Source: G963692885 sp964658655 (GTDB lineage Bacteria > Acidobacteriota > Terriglobia > Terriglobales > Acidobacteriaceae). From it: 64,000 bases of DNA. Shown here piece after piece: positions 1 to 9,145 of the stretch. A program made the position numbers and the translations under genes. The notes under the pieces were generated by a model that was not told the origin of the DNA, did not search any database, and worked only from the letters and a program-made list of their open reading frames with translations. The stretch lies in the NCBI GenBank assembly GCA_964658655.1, contig CAZZZL010000021.1:1-64000 (forward strand). The letters are read 5' to 3'. Position 1 is the stretch's first letter. Every line of letters starts with the position of its first letter.

Positions 1-55
1 GAACCCGCGACCCTCGCCTTGGCAAGGCGATGCTCTACCACTGAGCTACTCCCGC
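1..55 (-). tRNA. tRNA-Gly(GCC), 3' end cut off by window edge
   Basis: On the minus strand the RNA begins GCGGGAGTAGCTCAGTGGT, a standard 5' acceptor strand and D arm. The anticodon stem TCGCC/GGCGA encloses the loop TTGCCAA, giving anticodon GCC (glycine). The T arm starts with GCGGGTTC and is cut at base 1, so the 3' acceptor strand lies outside the window. Nothing else is visible up to the ATPase gene that ends at 151. Confidence 0.93.
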
Positions 56-150
56 TTGGTACTCACTGAGTATAGCGACTGCGTCCCACACGGTCAACGA
101 AGCCCCTGGTTTGTGTCTCCCCACGCGTTCAACATTGGAAAGCGCGGGGT

Positions 151-864
151 TTAGATTGTCCGGTTTGTCAGTCGCTCTTCGCCCGTGATCTGGCCGTCGC
201 GCATCGTCAGGATGCGGTCGCCGAGCTGCGCCGCTTCCGGATTATGCGTAATCATCAACACCGTCTGCTTGAAGTCCAGGTTGGATTTGCGGAGCATTTC
301 GAGCACGGCGATCGAGTTCGCCGTATCCAGGTTGCCGGTCGGTTCATCCGCCAGCACAATAGCCGGCCGGGTGATCAGTGCGCGGGCAATGGCGACCCGC
401 TGCTGCTCGCCTCCGGATAGCTCGGATGGCCGGTGATCGAGCCGGCCGCCGATGCCCAGCAGCTCCGCCAGGTCGTTCAGACGTTTGTGGTCAACCGGCT
501 GCCTGTCGGTCTTGTCGCGCCCGCTGATCTCGTAGGCAATCTCGATATTGCCGCGTGCCGAAAGTGTGGGCAAAAGGTTGAACTTCTGAAAGATGAAGCC
601 GATTTTCGACTTGCGCATGTTGGTGCGTTCGCTGTCGTTCAGCGAGGCGAAGTCGACGTTATCGATCAGGATGTTGCCAGTCGTCGCGCGGGTAAGGCCG
701 CCGAGAATATAGAAGAGGGTCGATTTGCCGCTGCCTGAGGGGCCGACGATTGAAACGAACTCGCCTGGCTCCACGTTGAACGTCGCGTCCCTGAGCGCCG
801 GCACCAGCACTTTGCCGGTTTTGTAGGTCTTACCTAGATGGATGGCTTGAATGATGGGTGGCAC
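151..864 (-). CDS. ABC transporter ATP-binding protein, LolD/MacB type
   Basis: This 237-residue protein is a complete single-domain ABC ATPase. Walker A is GPSGSGKST (residues 41-49), the Q-loop follows at about 91-94, the signature LSGGEQQRV is at 149-157, Walker B with the D-loop is IVLADEPTGNLD (169-180) and the switch histidine is H207. The sequence resembles the LolD/MacB/FtsE group, which powers lipoprotein release or efflux through FtsX-like permeases at the inner membrane. No permease lies next to it: a tRNA is downstream and a response regulator upstream. It may serve a permease encoded elsewhere, for example the solitary FtsX-like gene at 34824-35930, but that pairing is a guess. 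Substrate unknown. Confidence 0.93.
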   Translation of the reverse strand: MPPIIQAIHLGKTYKTGKVLVPALRDATFNVEPGEFVSIVGPSGSGKSTLFYILGGLTRATTGNILIDNVDFASLNDSERTNMRKSKIGFIFQKFNLLPTLSARGNIEIAYEISGRDKTDRQPVDHKRLNDLAELLGIGGRLDHRPSELSGGEQQRVAIARALITRPAIVLADEPTGNLDTANSIAVLEMLRKSNLDFKQTVLMITHNPEAAQLGDRILTMRDGQITGEERLTNRTI

Positions 865-938
865 TTGCTGATTGTACCCGCAGGCGGTCTGGCTCTGCCC
901 TTCAGCCCTTTCTGCGGGTAGTTTTCCTGGAGCCTGTC

Positions 939-1379
939 TTACGACGCAAACGCAGCGAAGCCGCCTTCGGGGACTTCGCGATGCGTGTCGCCCGCGTGCA
1001 CAGCCTTCTTGGGCCCGCGCTTACGGGCGACCATGACGCGGATGCGCTCCAGCACCTCAACCGGCGAGCAGGCCCCCTTGGGCAGGAATGCATCCGCGTG
1101 GCTGGCGCGTTCATAGGCCTTGACGCTGCCGCTCATCAGGATCATCGGCACGTCGGGCTGCATGGTCTTCATGCGGTGCACCAGTTCGTTGCCGTCCATC
1201 TGCGGCATGATGATGTCGCTCAGCACCAGGTCAATGCCGCCCTTCTCGAACAGTTCGAGTGCCTGCTGGCCGGTCAGGGCTGTCAGAACGCGGTAACCGC
1301 GCGTTTCAAGCATGAACTTGCGCACGGAAAGAGATTGTTCGTTGTCATCGACGCAAAGGATGGTCTTCTTGGGGCGCAT
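939..1379 (-). CDS. Stand-alone response regulator receiver protein
   Basis: A 146-residue CheY-like receiver domain without an output domain. The acidic pair is D11-D12, the phospho-acceptor is D55 in LVLSD, the switch residue is S83 in LMSG and the conserved lysine is K101. A tail of about 25 residues rich in basic and glycine residues follows. The start at 1379 is chosen because the protein then opens directly with the first receiver strand (MRPKKTILCVDD); the frame stays open upstream but that extension looks non-coding. No histidine kinase is in the window, so the partner is unknown. It lies 74 bp upstream of the ABC ATPase on the same strand and could be co-transcribed with it. Confidence 0.88.
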   Translation of the reverse strand: MRPKKTILCVDDNEQSLSVRKFMLETRGYRVLTALTGQQALELFEKGGIDLVLSDIIMPQMDGNELVHRMKTMQPDVPMILMSGSVKAYERASHADAFLPKGACSPVEVLERIRVMVARKRGPKKAVHAGDTHREVPEGGFAAFAS

Positions 1380-2210
1380 GCCTGTTCCAGTTTCTGCCCG
1401 GATATTTCCGGGCTGCAGGGTTCCGGGCACACGTCGGGCGTGCACATCCGGAGACCGGTTGCGGTGGCCGCGACCCGGGCCATGGAAGAGACAAAGCGGC
1501 TGCGTCCGCGTACGGAAAGGATTTGCGGAACACTGCAAGTCCATCCGCTATTCGCGGTGCCGCGATCTCCAGGCCATGGCCAGGATTGCGGAAGAGCAGG
1601 CGCAACAGACACCGGCATGGTTGCCAGCGCGCATGAGGGGGCAAATGCCTGCACGTGCCCGGTCAAATTCCAGCCGGGATGCAGCAGGCCAAAGCCCGAT
1701 CAGGACACGCATTCATACCGCAAATGCGTCCTGCTCTAAGTCAAGTTTTCGGTAAAAGGCGAAAGTTGCGATCGCGAACATCCGTGATCGCTTGCCAAGA
1801 GTACGAAGCACTCCTGACCCCTGCAACAGGGAACAATCAGCGAAAGTGTGCTAAAAAAACCGGTTGCTCTAATGCGCAACTTGTATTCCCCGCATGCCTG
1901 TTGATGAAACGTTCACATCTGCTTGTGGAAGCCATGTGAATCCTTCAAGGAAAAGAGGTCTGTTTGCACGAGAAGTGAGTCAGCCGATCTTGTCCCGATT
2001 CGGGACGGTGGCGAAAAGGCCGCGAAATACAGGCCTGGCAGGGGTTTGCGCGTTACTTTCCTACGCAAATTCCGTACTTATTATCCACTGCAAACTTCGG
2101 AAAACAAGGCATAAACTGTGGACTTTGTTTTCCGCGCAAAATCCTCGTCTCGAGGGGAGTGGCGTAAGCCTGATCACGATGGGTTACGAGGCGGCTTTTC
2201 TCGATGAACC
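1380..2210. other. Long region without a convincing gene
   Basis: About 830 bp separate the response regulator from the small ORF at 2211. Several open frames exist on both strands, but none has a recognisable domain, a signal peptide or a clear ribosome binding site. The stretch from about 1740 to 2110 is visibly richer in A/T than its surroundings and may hold the promoter region of the response regulator or decayed sequence. No structured RNA was recognised. Confidence 0.4.
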
Positions 2211-2393
2211 CTAAACCTGTTGCGAACGCGCTCCTGATCCTGCGTAGGAGCCCAGTGTTTCGCGTACCGTTCGCCCCATTGACACCAGCACCGGCAACAA
2301 AAGTGTAGGGAGGAGCAGAGAAGCGAAAAATGCGGCAGCAATCAAAAGATGGCGCAAGGTGACAGGCTCCTTCGGTGGTTTGAAGAGAATCAA
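2211..2393 (-). CDS. Possible small membrane protein
   Basis: A 60-residue ORF with a TTG start lies 57 bp downstream of the OPT transporter on the same strand. It has a polar N-terminus (ILFKPPKEPVTLRH), one hydrophobic helix of about 20 residues (roughly 17-37) and a polar C-terminal tail. That is the layout of a single-span inner-membrane protein. I do not recognise a family. The start codon is weak and no good Shine-Dalgarno sequence precedes it, so it could be a chance ORF. Confidence 0.35.
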   Translation of the reverse strand: MILFKPPKEPVTLRHLLIAAAFFASLLLPTLLLPVLVSMGRTVRETLGSYAGSGARSQQV

Positions 2394-2450
2394 TCGTAAC
2401 CGCAGGAATCAACATTCCTCTTGCGCAGCAGGACCAATGCCACCTTCGAG

Positions 2451-4697
2451 TTAGCTGGTCTTTTCCGGCGTCCGGGAGTTGGCAGGGAGCTCATTCGGCG
2501 GCAGCGGTTTGCGTGCGAAATAGTAAAGCGATAACGCCAGCAGCAGAAACATCACGACCGATATCCAGTCATGGTTCAAGGGGTTGGAGGCGGGGAAGGT
2601 AATGAGATCGCTTCTTCGTCCAGGCAGCGACTCGTAAAGCTTCAACGCCACGCCCAGAAGCCCCACAATGCCGCCTGCTGCAATCAGGCCGGAGGCATAC
2701 AGCGACCCCGGGCTGATCTCGCTCTCGCCGTCGCCGCTCTTGCCGGCCTTCTCCATCGCACGGTCGATCAGCCAGCGGACCACGCCGCCAGTAAAGATCG
2801 CGAGCGTCGTCGCAATTGAAAGATAGGCGCCCACTGCAAACGACAGCGAGCGGATACCCAGCAGTTCCACCGCAATCACAATGAAGACGCCGAGCAGCAC
2901 CAGGCCCCACGGTAGCTTGCGGGTCAGGATGCCATTTATGACGGTCGCCATCAGCCGGGCCTGCGGAGCCGCGGCCTTCTCGCTGCCAATCCCCTGAATC
3001 CACTGCACCTCGATGTGGCCGGTCGACGGGTTATAGAGATACTTGCCGTCTGCAAGATCAGCCGAGCCGAGAGCATTCAGCAGCATGAAGTGGCTGCCGT
3101 CATCGGTCGAGACGCTCTTGTCGACATGCGTCACCGGAAAGCTCATTCGCGAAAAATGCTGCTGCTGCACCTGCACGCCATCATGAGGCACGCTGATGTC
3201 CCACGCGCGATCGGTCGCGCGGAACTCCTCAAGGCCCTTGTTCATCGCGTTCAACGTGAAGCCGATGACCACCGTCGACACGCATACGCCGATCATCACG
3301 GCCAGTTGCTGCTTCCACGGTGTCGCGCCGATCAGGAAGCCGGTCTTGAGGTCCTGCGAAGTATCGCCCGCATTTGCTGCAGAGATGCAGACTACGCCGC
3401 CAATCGTAATCGCCAGTGCGCCGAATGCAGGAGCCGTCCACCCATTCACGAGGAAGATCGCCGACGTTGCCATAAGGGTCGCGATCGTGATGCCCGAGAT
3501 CGGGTTCGCTGAGCTGCCGATAAGTCCAACGATGCGTGAGGACACAGTGACGAACAGGAATCCGAAGACCAGGATGAGCAGGGAAGCAGCGAGGTTGGCG
3601 AGCGCTGACGTCTGCGCGCCCGGTACTGGTTTGAAGGTGAGGAAGATGAACATCAGCAGGACGAGAGCAATCGAGCCGCCAACGACAAACCACATCGGCA
3701 GGTCGCGTTGAGTGCGCAGATCTTCCTGCGTCGCGCCGGATTTGTTGCGGATATTTTTGAGGCCGGTGCCGAGCGCGCTGAAGATGGTCGGCATGGTTTT
3801 GAGCAGCGTAATCAGGCCGGCGGCCGCGACAGCACCTGCGCCCATCGGCCGGATATAGGACGCCCACAGATCGCTGGGCGACATCTGCGCGACCGGCTTG
3901 GTGCCGGGATAGATCGCCCCGGGAAAATGCGAACCGAAAAAGTAGATCAGCGGCATGAGGACCAGCCATGAGAAGACGCCACCGGCGAAGATCACACCTG
4001 CGACACGCGGGCCGATAATGTAACCGACGCCGAGATATTCCGGTGTGCAGTCCGCACGAATCGCGGCACCCTTGAGCCATTTCGGCTGGTAGTCAGGAGT
4101 AGCCGGCCACGCGGCGAACAAATTGTCGTTCTGAAAGAGTGTGTAGACGCCTCCCAGTCCCAGGCCCAGAAACACGCGGCTCGCAAACGACCCGCCGCGT
4201 TCGCCCGCAAGCAGCACATCGGCGCATGCCGTGCCTTCCGGATAGGTCAGGTTGCCGTGCTCTTCGACGATCAATTGCCGGCGCAGAGGAATCATGAATA
4301 AAACGCCGATCCATCCGCCGAGCAGGGCCAGCGCAAAGATGCGGGCATACTCCAGGTCGAAGCCGAGGAAGATCAGTGCGGGCAGGGTAAAGATGACGCC
4401 CGCGGCAATCGACTGCCCCGCATTGCCGGTCGTCTGGACAATGTTGTTCTCAAGGATCGAGGCCTTGCCAAGCGCCCGCAGCACCGAGATCGAGAGCACC
4501 GAAATGGGAATCGACGCCGCCACCGTCAGCCCGGCGCGCAGCCCCACGTAGACAGTGACGGCTCCAAAGATAATGCCGAAAAGGCAGCCCAGCAGAACGG
4601 CGCGAAGTGTGAACTCAGGGAGATTCTGCTCCGCGGCTACATAGGGCTTGAAGGTCGTGATCGTGCGGCTGGCGGGCTCGGACTGGGGAGTGGGCAA
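2451..4697 (-). CDS. OPT family oligopeptide transporter
   Basis: A 748-residue polytopic membrane protein. After a short polar N-terminus the first helix reads LPEFTLRAVLLGCLFGIIFG, typical of the OPT superfamily. The family motif NNIVQTTGNAGQSIAAG follows near residue 85-100, and the region around LTYPEGTACADVL is also conserved. I count roughly 14-16 hydrophobic segments plus a polar loop at about 490-560. OPT proteins move peptides or metal chelates across the inner membrane by proton symport; the substrate here is unknown. The length fits prokaryotic OPT members. It is transcribed divergently from the DMT permease at 4796, with about 100 bp between them that must carry both promoters. 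Confidence 0.93.
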   Translation of the reverse strand: MPTPQSEPASRTITTFKPYVAAEQNLPEFTLRAVLLGCLFGIIFGAVTVYVGLRAGLTVAASIPISVLSISVLRALGKASILENNIVQTTGNAGQSIAAGVIFTLPALIFLGFDLEYARIFALALLGGWIGVLFMIPLRRQLIVEEHGNLTYPEGTACADVLLAGERGGSFASRVFLGLGLGGVYTLFQNDNLFAAWPATPDYQPKWLKGAAIRADCTPEYLGVGYIIGPRVAGVIFAGGVFSWLVLMPLIYFFGSHFPGAIYPGTKPVAQMSPSDLWASYIRPMGAGAVAAAGLITLLKTMPTIFSALGTGLKNIRNKSGATQEDLRTQRDLPMWFVVGGSIALVLLMFIFLTFKPVPGAQTSALANLAASLLILVFGFLFVTVSSRIVGLIGSSANPISGITIATLMATSAIFLVNGWTAPAFGALAITIGGVVCISAANAGDTSQDLKTGFLIGATPWKQQLAVMIGVCVSTVVIGFTLNAMNKGLEEFRATDRAWDISVPHDGVQVQQQHFSRMSFPVTHVDKSVSTDDGSHFMLLNALGSADLADGKYLYNPSTGHIEVQWIQGIGSEKAAAPQARLMATVINGILTRKLPWGLVLLGVFIVIAVELLGIRSLSFAVGAYLSIATTLAIFTGGVVRWLIDRAMEKAGKSGDGESEISPGSLYASGLIAAGGIVGLLGVALKLYESLPGRRSDLITFPASNPLNHDWISVVMFLLLALSLYYFARKPLPPNELPANSRTPEKTS

Positions 4698-4795
4698 GGT
4701 GTGCCTCCAAACTGGTGCAATGGATGAAAGCCGAGTGTACCAGCGTATATCGACGAATCGCGACGGCTGCCTTGGCGGTCTCGCTATAGTAGGTC

Positions 4796-5728
4796 ATGCC
4801 CCTACTCAACACGCAGGGCCGGCGCATCCTGGCATATCTGGCTGTCTACCTTCTGTGGGGTGGCACCTACCTGGCCGTCCGGACGATCGTCCTGGTGACG
4901 CCGCCCTTCTCAGCGGCAGGACTTCGTTTTCTGATCAGCGGGCTCATATTGCTTGCGCTCAGCCGTATCCAGACGGGCGAAAAACAACCGTGGCCGAACC
5001 GCAAAGACTGGATCAACTCCGCCAAGCTTGGCTTTGTGATGTTCGCGATCAATTACGGCTGTTTCTTCTGGGCGGAGCAGCGTCTCTACTCCGGGATCGC
5101 TGCTGTCGTCGTTGCGACCATGGCGGTCTGGATCTTCCTGGCCGAATGGCTCATTCTCCGCACACAGCGTCTTTCGCCGGGCATCGTGGCGGGCAGCGCG
5201 CTTGGCATCAGCGGCGTCGTCCTTCTCACGCGAACGGGCATCGACGCGCCAGAGAGTCTTGGCCAGACGCACCTTGCCATCCTGGTGCTGATGGCCGGCA
5301 CGATGTGCTGGGCTTTTGGCAGTGTCTGGAGCCGATCACTCGCGCTGCCGGCACAGCAATCCGCGCGTTCAGCCCTGCAGATGACCACCGGCGGCGTCTT
5401 CCTGTCGATGCTCGCCATCGCTGCGGGAGAAGGGCGGTTGCTTATTGCCTCACTGCATGCATGGACGTGGGCCACCTGGCTCTGTTTCGCGTACCTCATC
5501 TTTGCTTCGATCGTCGCTTTTACCGCGTATGTCTGGCTGCTCCAGCATGAACCGGCCGGCCGCGTCGCAAGCTATGCGTATGTGAATCCTCTGGTTGCGA
5601 TCGCGCTCGGCGTCGGTATGGGCCACGAACATATCGTCAGCTGGCAGTACGTCGGGGCAGCGCTGGTACTGCTTGGTGTCTTCGCAACGCTGACAACCCG
5701 GCAGAGGCAGGTTACCAAAGCCGCTTGA
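4796..5728 (+). CDS. EamA/DMT-family permease (drug/metabolite exporter)
   Basis: A 310-residue protein with about ten transmembrane helices arranged as two EamA repeats. It starts RRILAYLAVYLLWGGTYLAVR, and the first repeat carries PPFSAAGLRFLISG, both typical of the RhaT/EamA (YedA-like) exporters. The second repeat ends with the conserved YVNPLVAIALGV. Such proteins export amino acids or other small metabolites; the substrate cannot be read from the sequence. The start gives a complete first helix and lies just after the divergent OPT promoter region. A stem-loop follows at 5764-5791. Confidence 0.93.
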   Translation: MPLLNTQGRRILAYLAVYLLWGGTYLAVRTIVLVTPPFSAAGLRFLISGLILLALSRIQTGEKQPWPNRKDWINSAKLGFVMFAINYGCFFWAEQRLYSGIAAVVVATMAVWIFLAEWLILRTQRLSPGIVAGSALGISGVVLLTRTGIDAPESLGQTHLAILVLMAGTMCWAFGSVWSRSLALPAQQSARSALQMTTGGVFLSMLAIAAGEGRLLIASLHAWTWATWLCFAYLIFASIVAFTAYVWLLQHEPAGRVASYAYVNPLVAIALGVGMGHEHIVSWQYVGAALVLLGVFATLTTRQRQVTKAA

Positions 5729-5763
5729 GCGAGGCAGGCAACTTCCGGGTCTTCGCCGAAAAC

Positions 5764-5791
5764 CGTCACGCGAGGTAAACGCGGCGTGACG
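5764..5791. terminator. Stem-loop after the EamA gene, possible terminator
   Basis: The arms cgtcacgc and gcgtgacg pair over 8 bp around a 12-nt loop, 36 bp after the EamA stop codon. No T-run follows on either strand, so intrinsic termination is uncertain. Confidence 0.35.
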
Positions 5792-6012
5792 TCGGCGGAC
5801 GGTTCAATGAGTAGCCGTCAAATCAACGACCTGCCGCAGACGAGCGCCTCGGTTTAGGTAGCCAAGACTGTTTCCTGTGCGCTTCAATGACAACCGGCCC
5901 CCAGCTTTGCAGGTCGGCAGTGTGCATCTTGCTCCCGTTTGTCGTGCTGACTCGGCCTTCAGCTGATGCCCAGACTACAATCCGCTGTTAACCTGGTCAG
6001 CGGAAGCGTGAA

Positions 6013-8046
6013 ATGTCATCTTTTTACCGGGCCGACGTTGAGAACTTTCTCGCACTGTCAGAAGAGCAGCTCCATGCTCGATTGCAGATTGCCTATGCGC
6101 AGCGCGGCTTTACGAGCCAATACACCGATCAGACGCTGACCTGGCAGAGTGATATTCGCTCGTTGCGTGAATCGCTTATCGACTGCGTTGCGCGCTCGCC
6201 GTCTGCACATTTGTGGAAGATATTGCTGGAGTTCTCCATTCCACGCAAGGAAAAGCGCATCGATGTCGTTCTCCTCGTGCGCGATGCCGTCGTTATTCTT
6301 GAAGCGAAAGCAGGTGTGGCAAACGCTGGCGCACGCCGTCAGATAGAAGAGTATGCACTACTGTTGCACTACTTTCACAAGGCGTCTGACGATCGCCGCA
6401 TCGTTCCGATTCTTGTCTCATCGCAGCCCGCTGTTGCCAGCCTCACAGCTTTGCACCAGCGTGAATTCTTTCCACAGTTGCCGACTTATTGGATCGCTCC
6501 AGTCATGCAATGTTCGTGGATTGGATTGTCAAAGCTGCTTATCGAGATCGAGAGAGATGCTGACGGACAGTCAGATGGTGAGGACTTTGACCACAGCCCC
6601 TACCATCCGGTCCCGGGCATTCTCGAAGCGGCTATCGCGCTCAAGAGCGGGTTGTCGATCCGGGAAATCGCTCACTCAGAAGCATCGGAACATGAGATCT
6701 CGGAGGTGCGGGAGACCATACAAGGCTTTGTTGATTCCGCCCGCGAGCAACACCAGCATGCAATCTGTTTCCTGACTGGCGTTCCGGGTTCGGGAAAGAC
6801 GCTGGTCGGACTTAGCCTTGCTCATGCGGATGAGAACAAAACGAACGCTATCCATTTCATGAGCGGCAATGGACCGTTGGTTCAGGTCATGCAGCATCTA
6901 TTCACCCAAGAAGGAATGCGGGATGGCGCCAACGCCAGTCAGGCGCGGATCAAAGCACGGACGCTCATCGAGAATGTACACGTCTTCGCCCGTTATCACA
7001 CGGAGGACAACGACGGCGCGCCATCCAACCACGCCATCATCTTTGACGAGGCCCAGCGAGCGTGGAACCGAGCGCAGAATCTAAGGAAGTTCAAGCGCGA
7101 TTACTCCGAACCGGAAATGCTTCTGCGCATCATGGAACGACACGAAGACTGGGCTGTGGTTGTTGCATTGGTCGGCGGTGGGCAGGAGATTAACGATGGC
7201 GAGGCCGGTCTCGAAGAGTGGGGTCGCGCAATTCTAAGCAGCAGAAAGAACTGGGTCATTCACGCGTCTCCGGAGGTGATCGAAGGGGGCGCCTCAACGG
7301 CAGGTCATCGGCTTTTCGACGAAACTTCTAGAAGGGGCCAGGTTCGTACAAATGCGGCGTTGCATCTTCGCACTTCCAATCGCAGTCTGCGCGCGGAGCG
7401 GCTCGCGACGTGGGTCAATAGTGTCATCAGTGGAGACGCAGTCGGTGCGGCATCTCTCCACGTTACGGAAAGATTTCCGATCTTTCTTTCGCGCGATCTT
7501 TCGGCAACCCGCGCCTTTCTGCAACAGCAGACAATCGGAGCCGACCGTTGCGGACTGGTAGGTTCCTCCGGTGCAGCGAGACTACGCGCAGAGGGCTTGG
7601 AGCCAAGTGCAAGTTTTCATGCCGAGTATCCGTGGGAGCATTGGTATCTTGCGGATGCCACCGACGTGCGATCGAGTCATCGCTGCGAGGTTTTCGCTAC
7701 CGAGTTCGAGATCCAGGGGCTGGAATTGGATTGGATTGGCCTGTGCTGGGGCGGAGATTTCGTATGGACGGACGGCGTCGGGTGGCAACTGCGCACCCTC
7801 CGACACGGCCGGCAGAGCAAATGGAGTACGGTCAAAAGGGCCGAGAAACGTAACTATCGCAGAAATGCTTATCGAGTACTGCTGACGCGGGCCAGGAAAG
7901 GCATGATTATTTATATTCCTGAGGGCAGTAAGAAGGATGCAACCCGGCAGCCGGAAGACTTCGATGCAACTGCCCGGTACCTGGTGGACTGCGGCGTCAC
8001 TACGATGACCGGCTGGGCTGACCCCGACCTTTCGCCTGTGCGGTAA
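6013..8046 (+). CDS. PD-(D/E)XK nuclease-DUF2075 helicase protein
   Basis: A 677-residue protein with two parts. The N-terminal part contains D84 (KRIDVVLL), then E97 and K99 (VVILEAKAG), followed by a helix with QIEEYALLL. This is the D...ExK pattern of PD-(D/E)XK nucleases. The second part is a DUF2075/Schlafen-group-3-like SF1 ATPase: Walker A GVPGSGKT (256-263), Walker B IIFDEAQRAW with D345-E346, and a C-terminal arginine motif YRVLLTRARKGMIIYIP near the end. Proteins of this layout are known but their role is mostly unproven; some nuclease-helicase fusions act in phage defence. It stands alone between a permease and comF, with no methylase or other defence gene beside it. The start has ggaag about 10 bases upstream. 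Confidence 0.85.
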   Translation: MSSFYRADVENFLALSEEQLHARLQIAYAQRGFTSQYTDQTLTWQSDIRSLRESLIDCVARSPSAHLWKILLEFSIPRKEKRIDVVLLVRDAVVILEAKAGVANAGARRQIEEYALLLHYFHKASDDRRIVPILVSSQPAVASLTALHQREFFPQLPTYWIAPVMQCSWIGLSKLLIEIERDADGQSDGEDFDHSPYHPVPGILEAAIALKSGLSIREIAHSEASEHEISEVRETIQGFVDSAREQHQHAICFLTGVPGSGKTLVGLSLAHADENKTNAIHFMSGNGPLVQVMQHLFTQEGMRDGANASQARIKARTLIENVHVFARYHTEDNDGAPSNHAIIFDEAQRAWNRAQNLRKFKRDYSEPEMLLRIMERHEDWAVVVALVGGGQEINDGEAGLEEWGRAILSSRKNWVIHASPEVIEGGASTAGHRLFDETSRRGQVRTNAALHLRTSNRSLRAERLATWVNSVISGDAVGAASLHVTERFPIFLSRDLSATRAFLQQQTIGADRCGLVGSSGAARLRAEGLEPSASFHAEYPWEHWYLADATDVRSSHRCEVFATEFEIQGLELDWIGLCWGGDFVWTDGVGWQLRTLRHGRQSKWSTVKRAEKRNYRRNAYRVLLTRARKGMIIYIPEGSKKDATRQPEDFDATARYLVDCGVTTMTGWADPDLSPVR

Positions 8047-8232
8047 GGAAGCCGGGACAGGTCTTGCCACCCCGCCCGCTCGCTCGTATACTCAATGTCA
8101 AGAAGTGCCCGTACTCCTTCTCGAAAGAGGTGCGCCTTCAGTTTTTCGCCTTCACTGGTGATCGACATACCCCGAGATCAGGCTTTGTCCTGTCGCGCCC
8201 CGCTGCGAAGCAAGCATCGCAACCAGCCGCGA

Positions 8233-9117
8233 ATGTGGTCAGGACTCCTCCGAACTCCTCTCGATGCCCTCAGCTGTGCGTTGCTTCCGACATCCTGTGC
8301 ATTATGCAGCGCCTCCCTGCTCTACCTAGCTACGGCACCGGTCTGCGTGGATTGCTTCGAGCGTCTGCGGCCCCAGGATGCAAATCTGTGTACGCGATGC
8401 GGCGAGGACCTTGGCATTGCAGAATTCACGCCTAGCCAAGCCAATCCTGCGAAACCAGAAGAGTGCCGGCCGTGCTCCGTTGTGCCTCCAGCATTTGACC
8501 GCGCTGTCGCCTTCGGTACGTATGAAGACACCCTGCGCAGCCTGATCCACCTGCTTAAGTACGAACGCATCGAGCCGCTCGCTACGAAACTGGCCGCCAC
8601 GCTGACAAGACTGGTGGCCGAACTCTGCAGCGGGACAACGGGTGAAGTACTGGTAGTCCCGGTGCCGCTTCATCAGACGAAACAGCGGGAACGCGGCTTC
8701 AACCAGGCGGTGCTGCTGGCGAAGGGCGTCATCCATTCCATGAAGACCCATGCGCCGGCGATTCATCTCACACTCGCGGCGGGAATGCTTCAGCGAAAAC
8801 GAGCGACCGAGAGTCAAGCGACTCTTACCAATGTGCAAAGGCGCCGCAATCTTCGCGGCGCCTTTTCTGTCTCTGCAAAGGATGCGGCAAGACTTTCGGG
8901 ACGCGAAGTTCTGTTGATCGATGACATTTACACCACGGGCGCCACGGCGCGAGCCTGTAGTGAGACGTTGAAAAAAGCAGGAGCCGCGAAGGTCTGGGTG
9001 GCGACCATTGCTCGGGCGCAGCGTGATGGTGTTGCCCGCTGGGATGCGGGGTCGGTTGCTTCCGCTAAATCGCAAAGGTTCATAACGACAGCAATGTCGA
9101 GTAATCAGCAGTCATAA
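8233..9117 (+). CDS. comF: ComF family amidophosphoribosyltransferase-like protein
   Basis: A 294-residue protein with the ComF layout. An N-terminal zinc-finger-like region has the pairs C22-C25, C38-C41 and C53-C56. A type I phosphoribosyltransferase fold follows, ending in the PRPP-binding motif VLLIDDIYTTGATA. ComF proteins are linked to DNA uptake and recombination in naturally competent bacteria. The ATG at 8233 is preferred because the zinc finger then starts about 20 residues in, as in relatives; an in-frame ATG at 8095 would add 46 unremarkable residues. The HNH endonuclease gene follows 28 bp downstream on the same strand, so the two may form an operon. Confidence 0.88.
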   Translation: MWSGLLRTPLDALSCALLPTSCALCSASLLYLATAPVCVDCFERLRPQDANLCTRCGEDLGIAEFTPSQANPAKPEECRPCSVVPPAFDRAVAFGTYEDTLRSLIHLLKYERIEPLATKLAATLTRLVAELCSGTTGEVLVVPVPLHQTKQRERGFNQAVLLAKGVIHSMKTHAPAIHLTLAAGMLQRKRATESQATLTNVQRRRNLRGAFSVSAKDAARLSGREVLLIDDIYTTGATARACSETLKKAGAAKVWVATIARAQRDGVARWDAGSVASAKSQRFITTAMSSNQQS

Positions 9118-9145
9118 GTGAAGCAGTAACGCGGGGGGAAACACG

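Noticed and set aside
858..1739. 293-residue plus-strand open frame
   Set aside because: It lies antisense to the response regulator, has no family motif and is explained by the codon bias of the real gene on the other strand.
4648..5550. 300-residue open frame overlapping the EamA gene
   Set aside because: It is out of frame with a clear membrane permease and has no hydrophobic helices or domain of its own.
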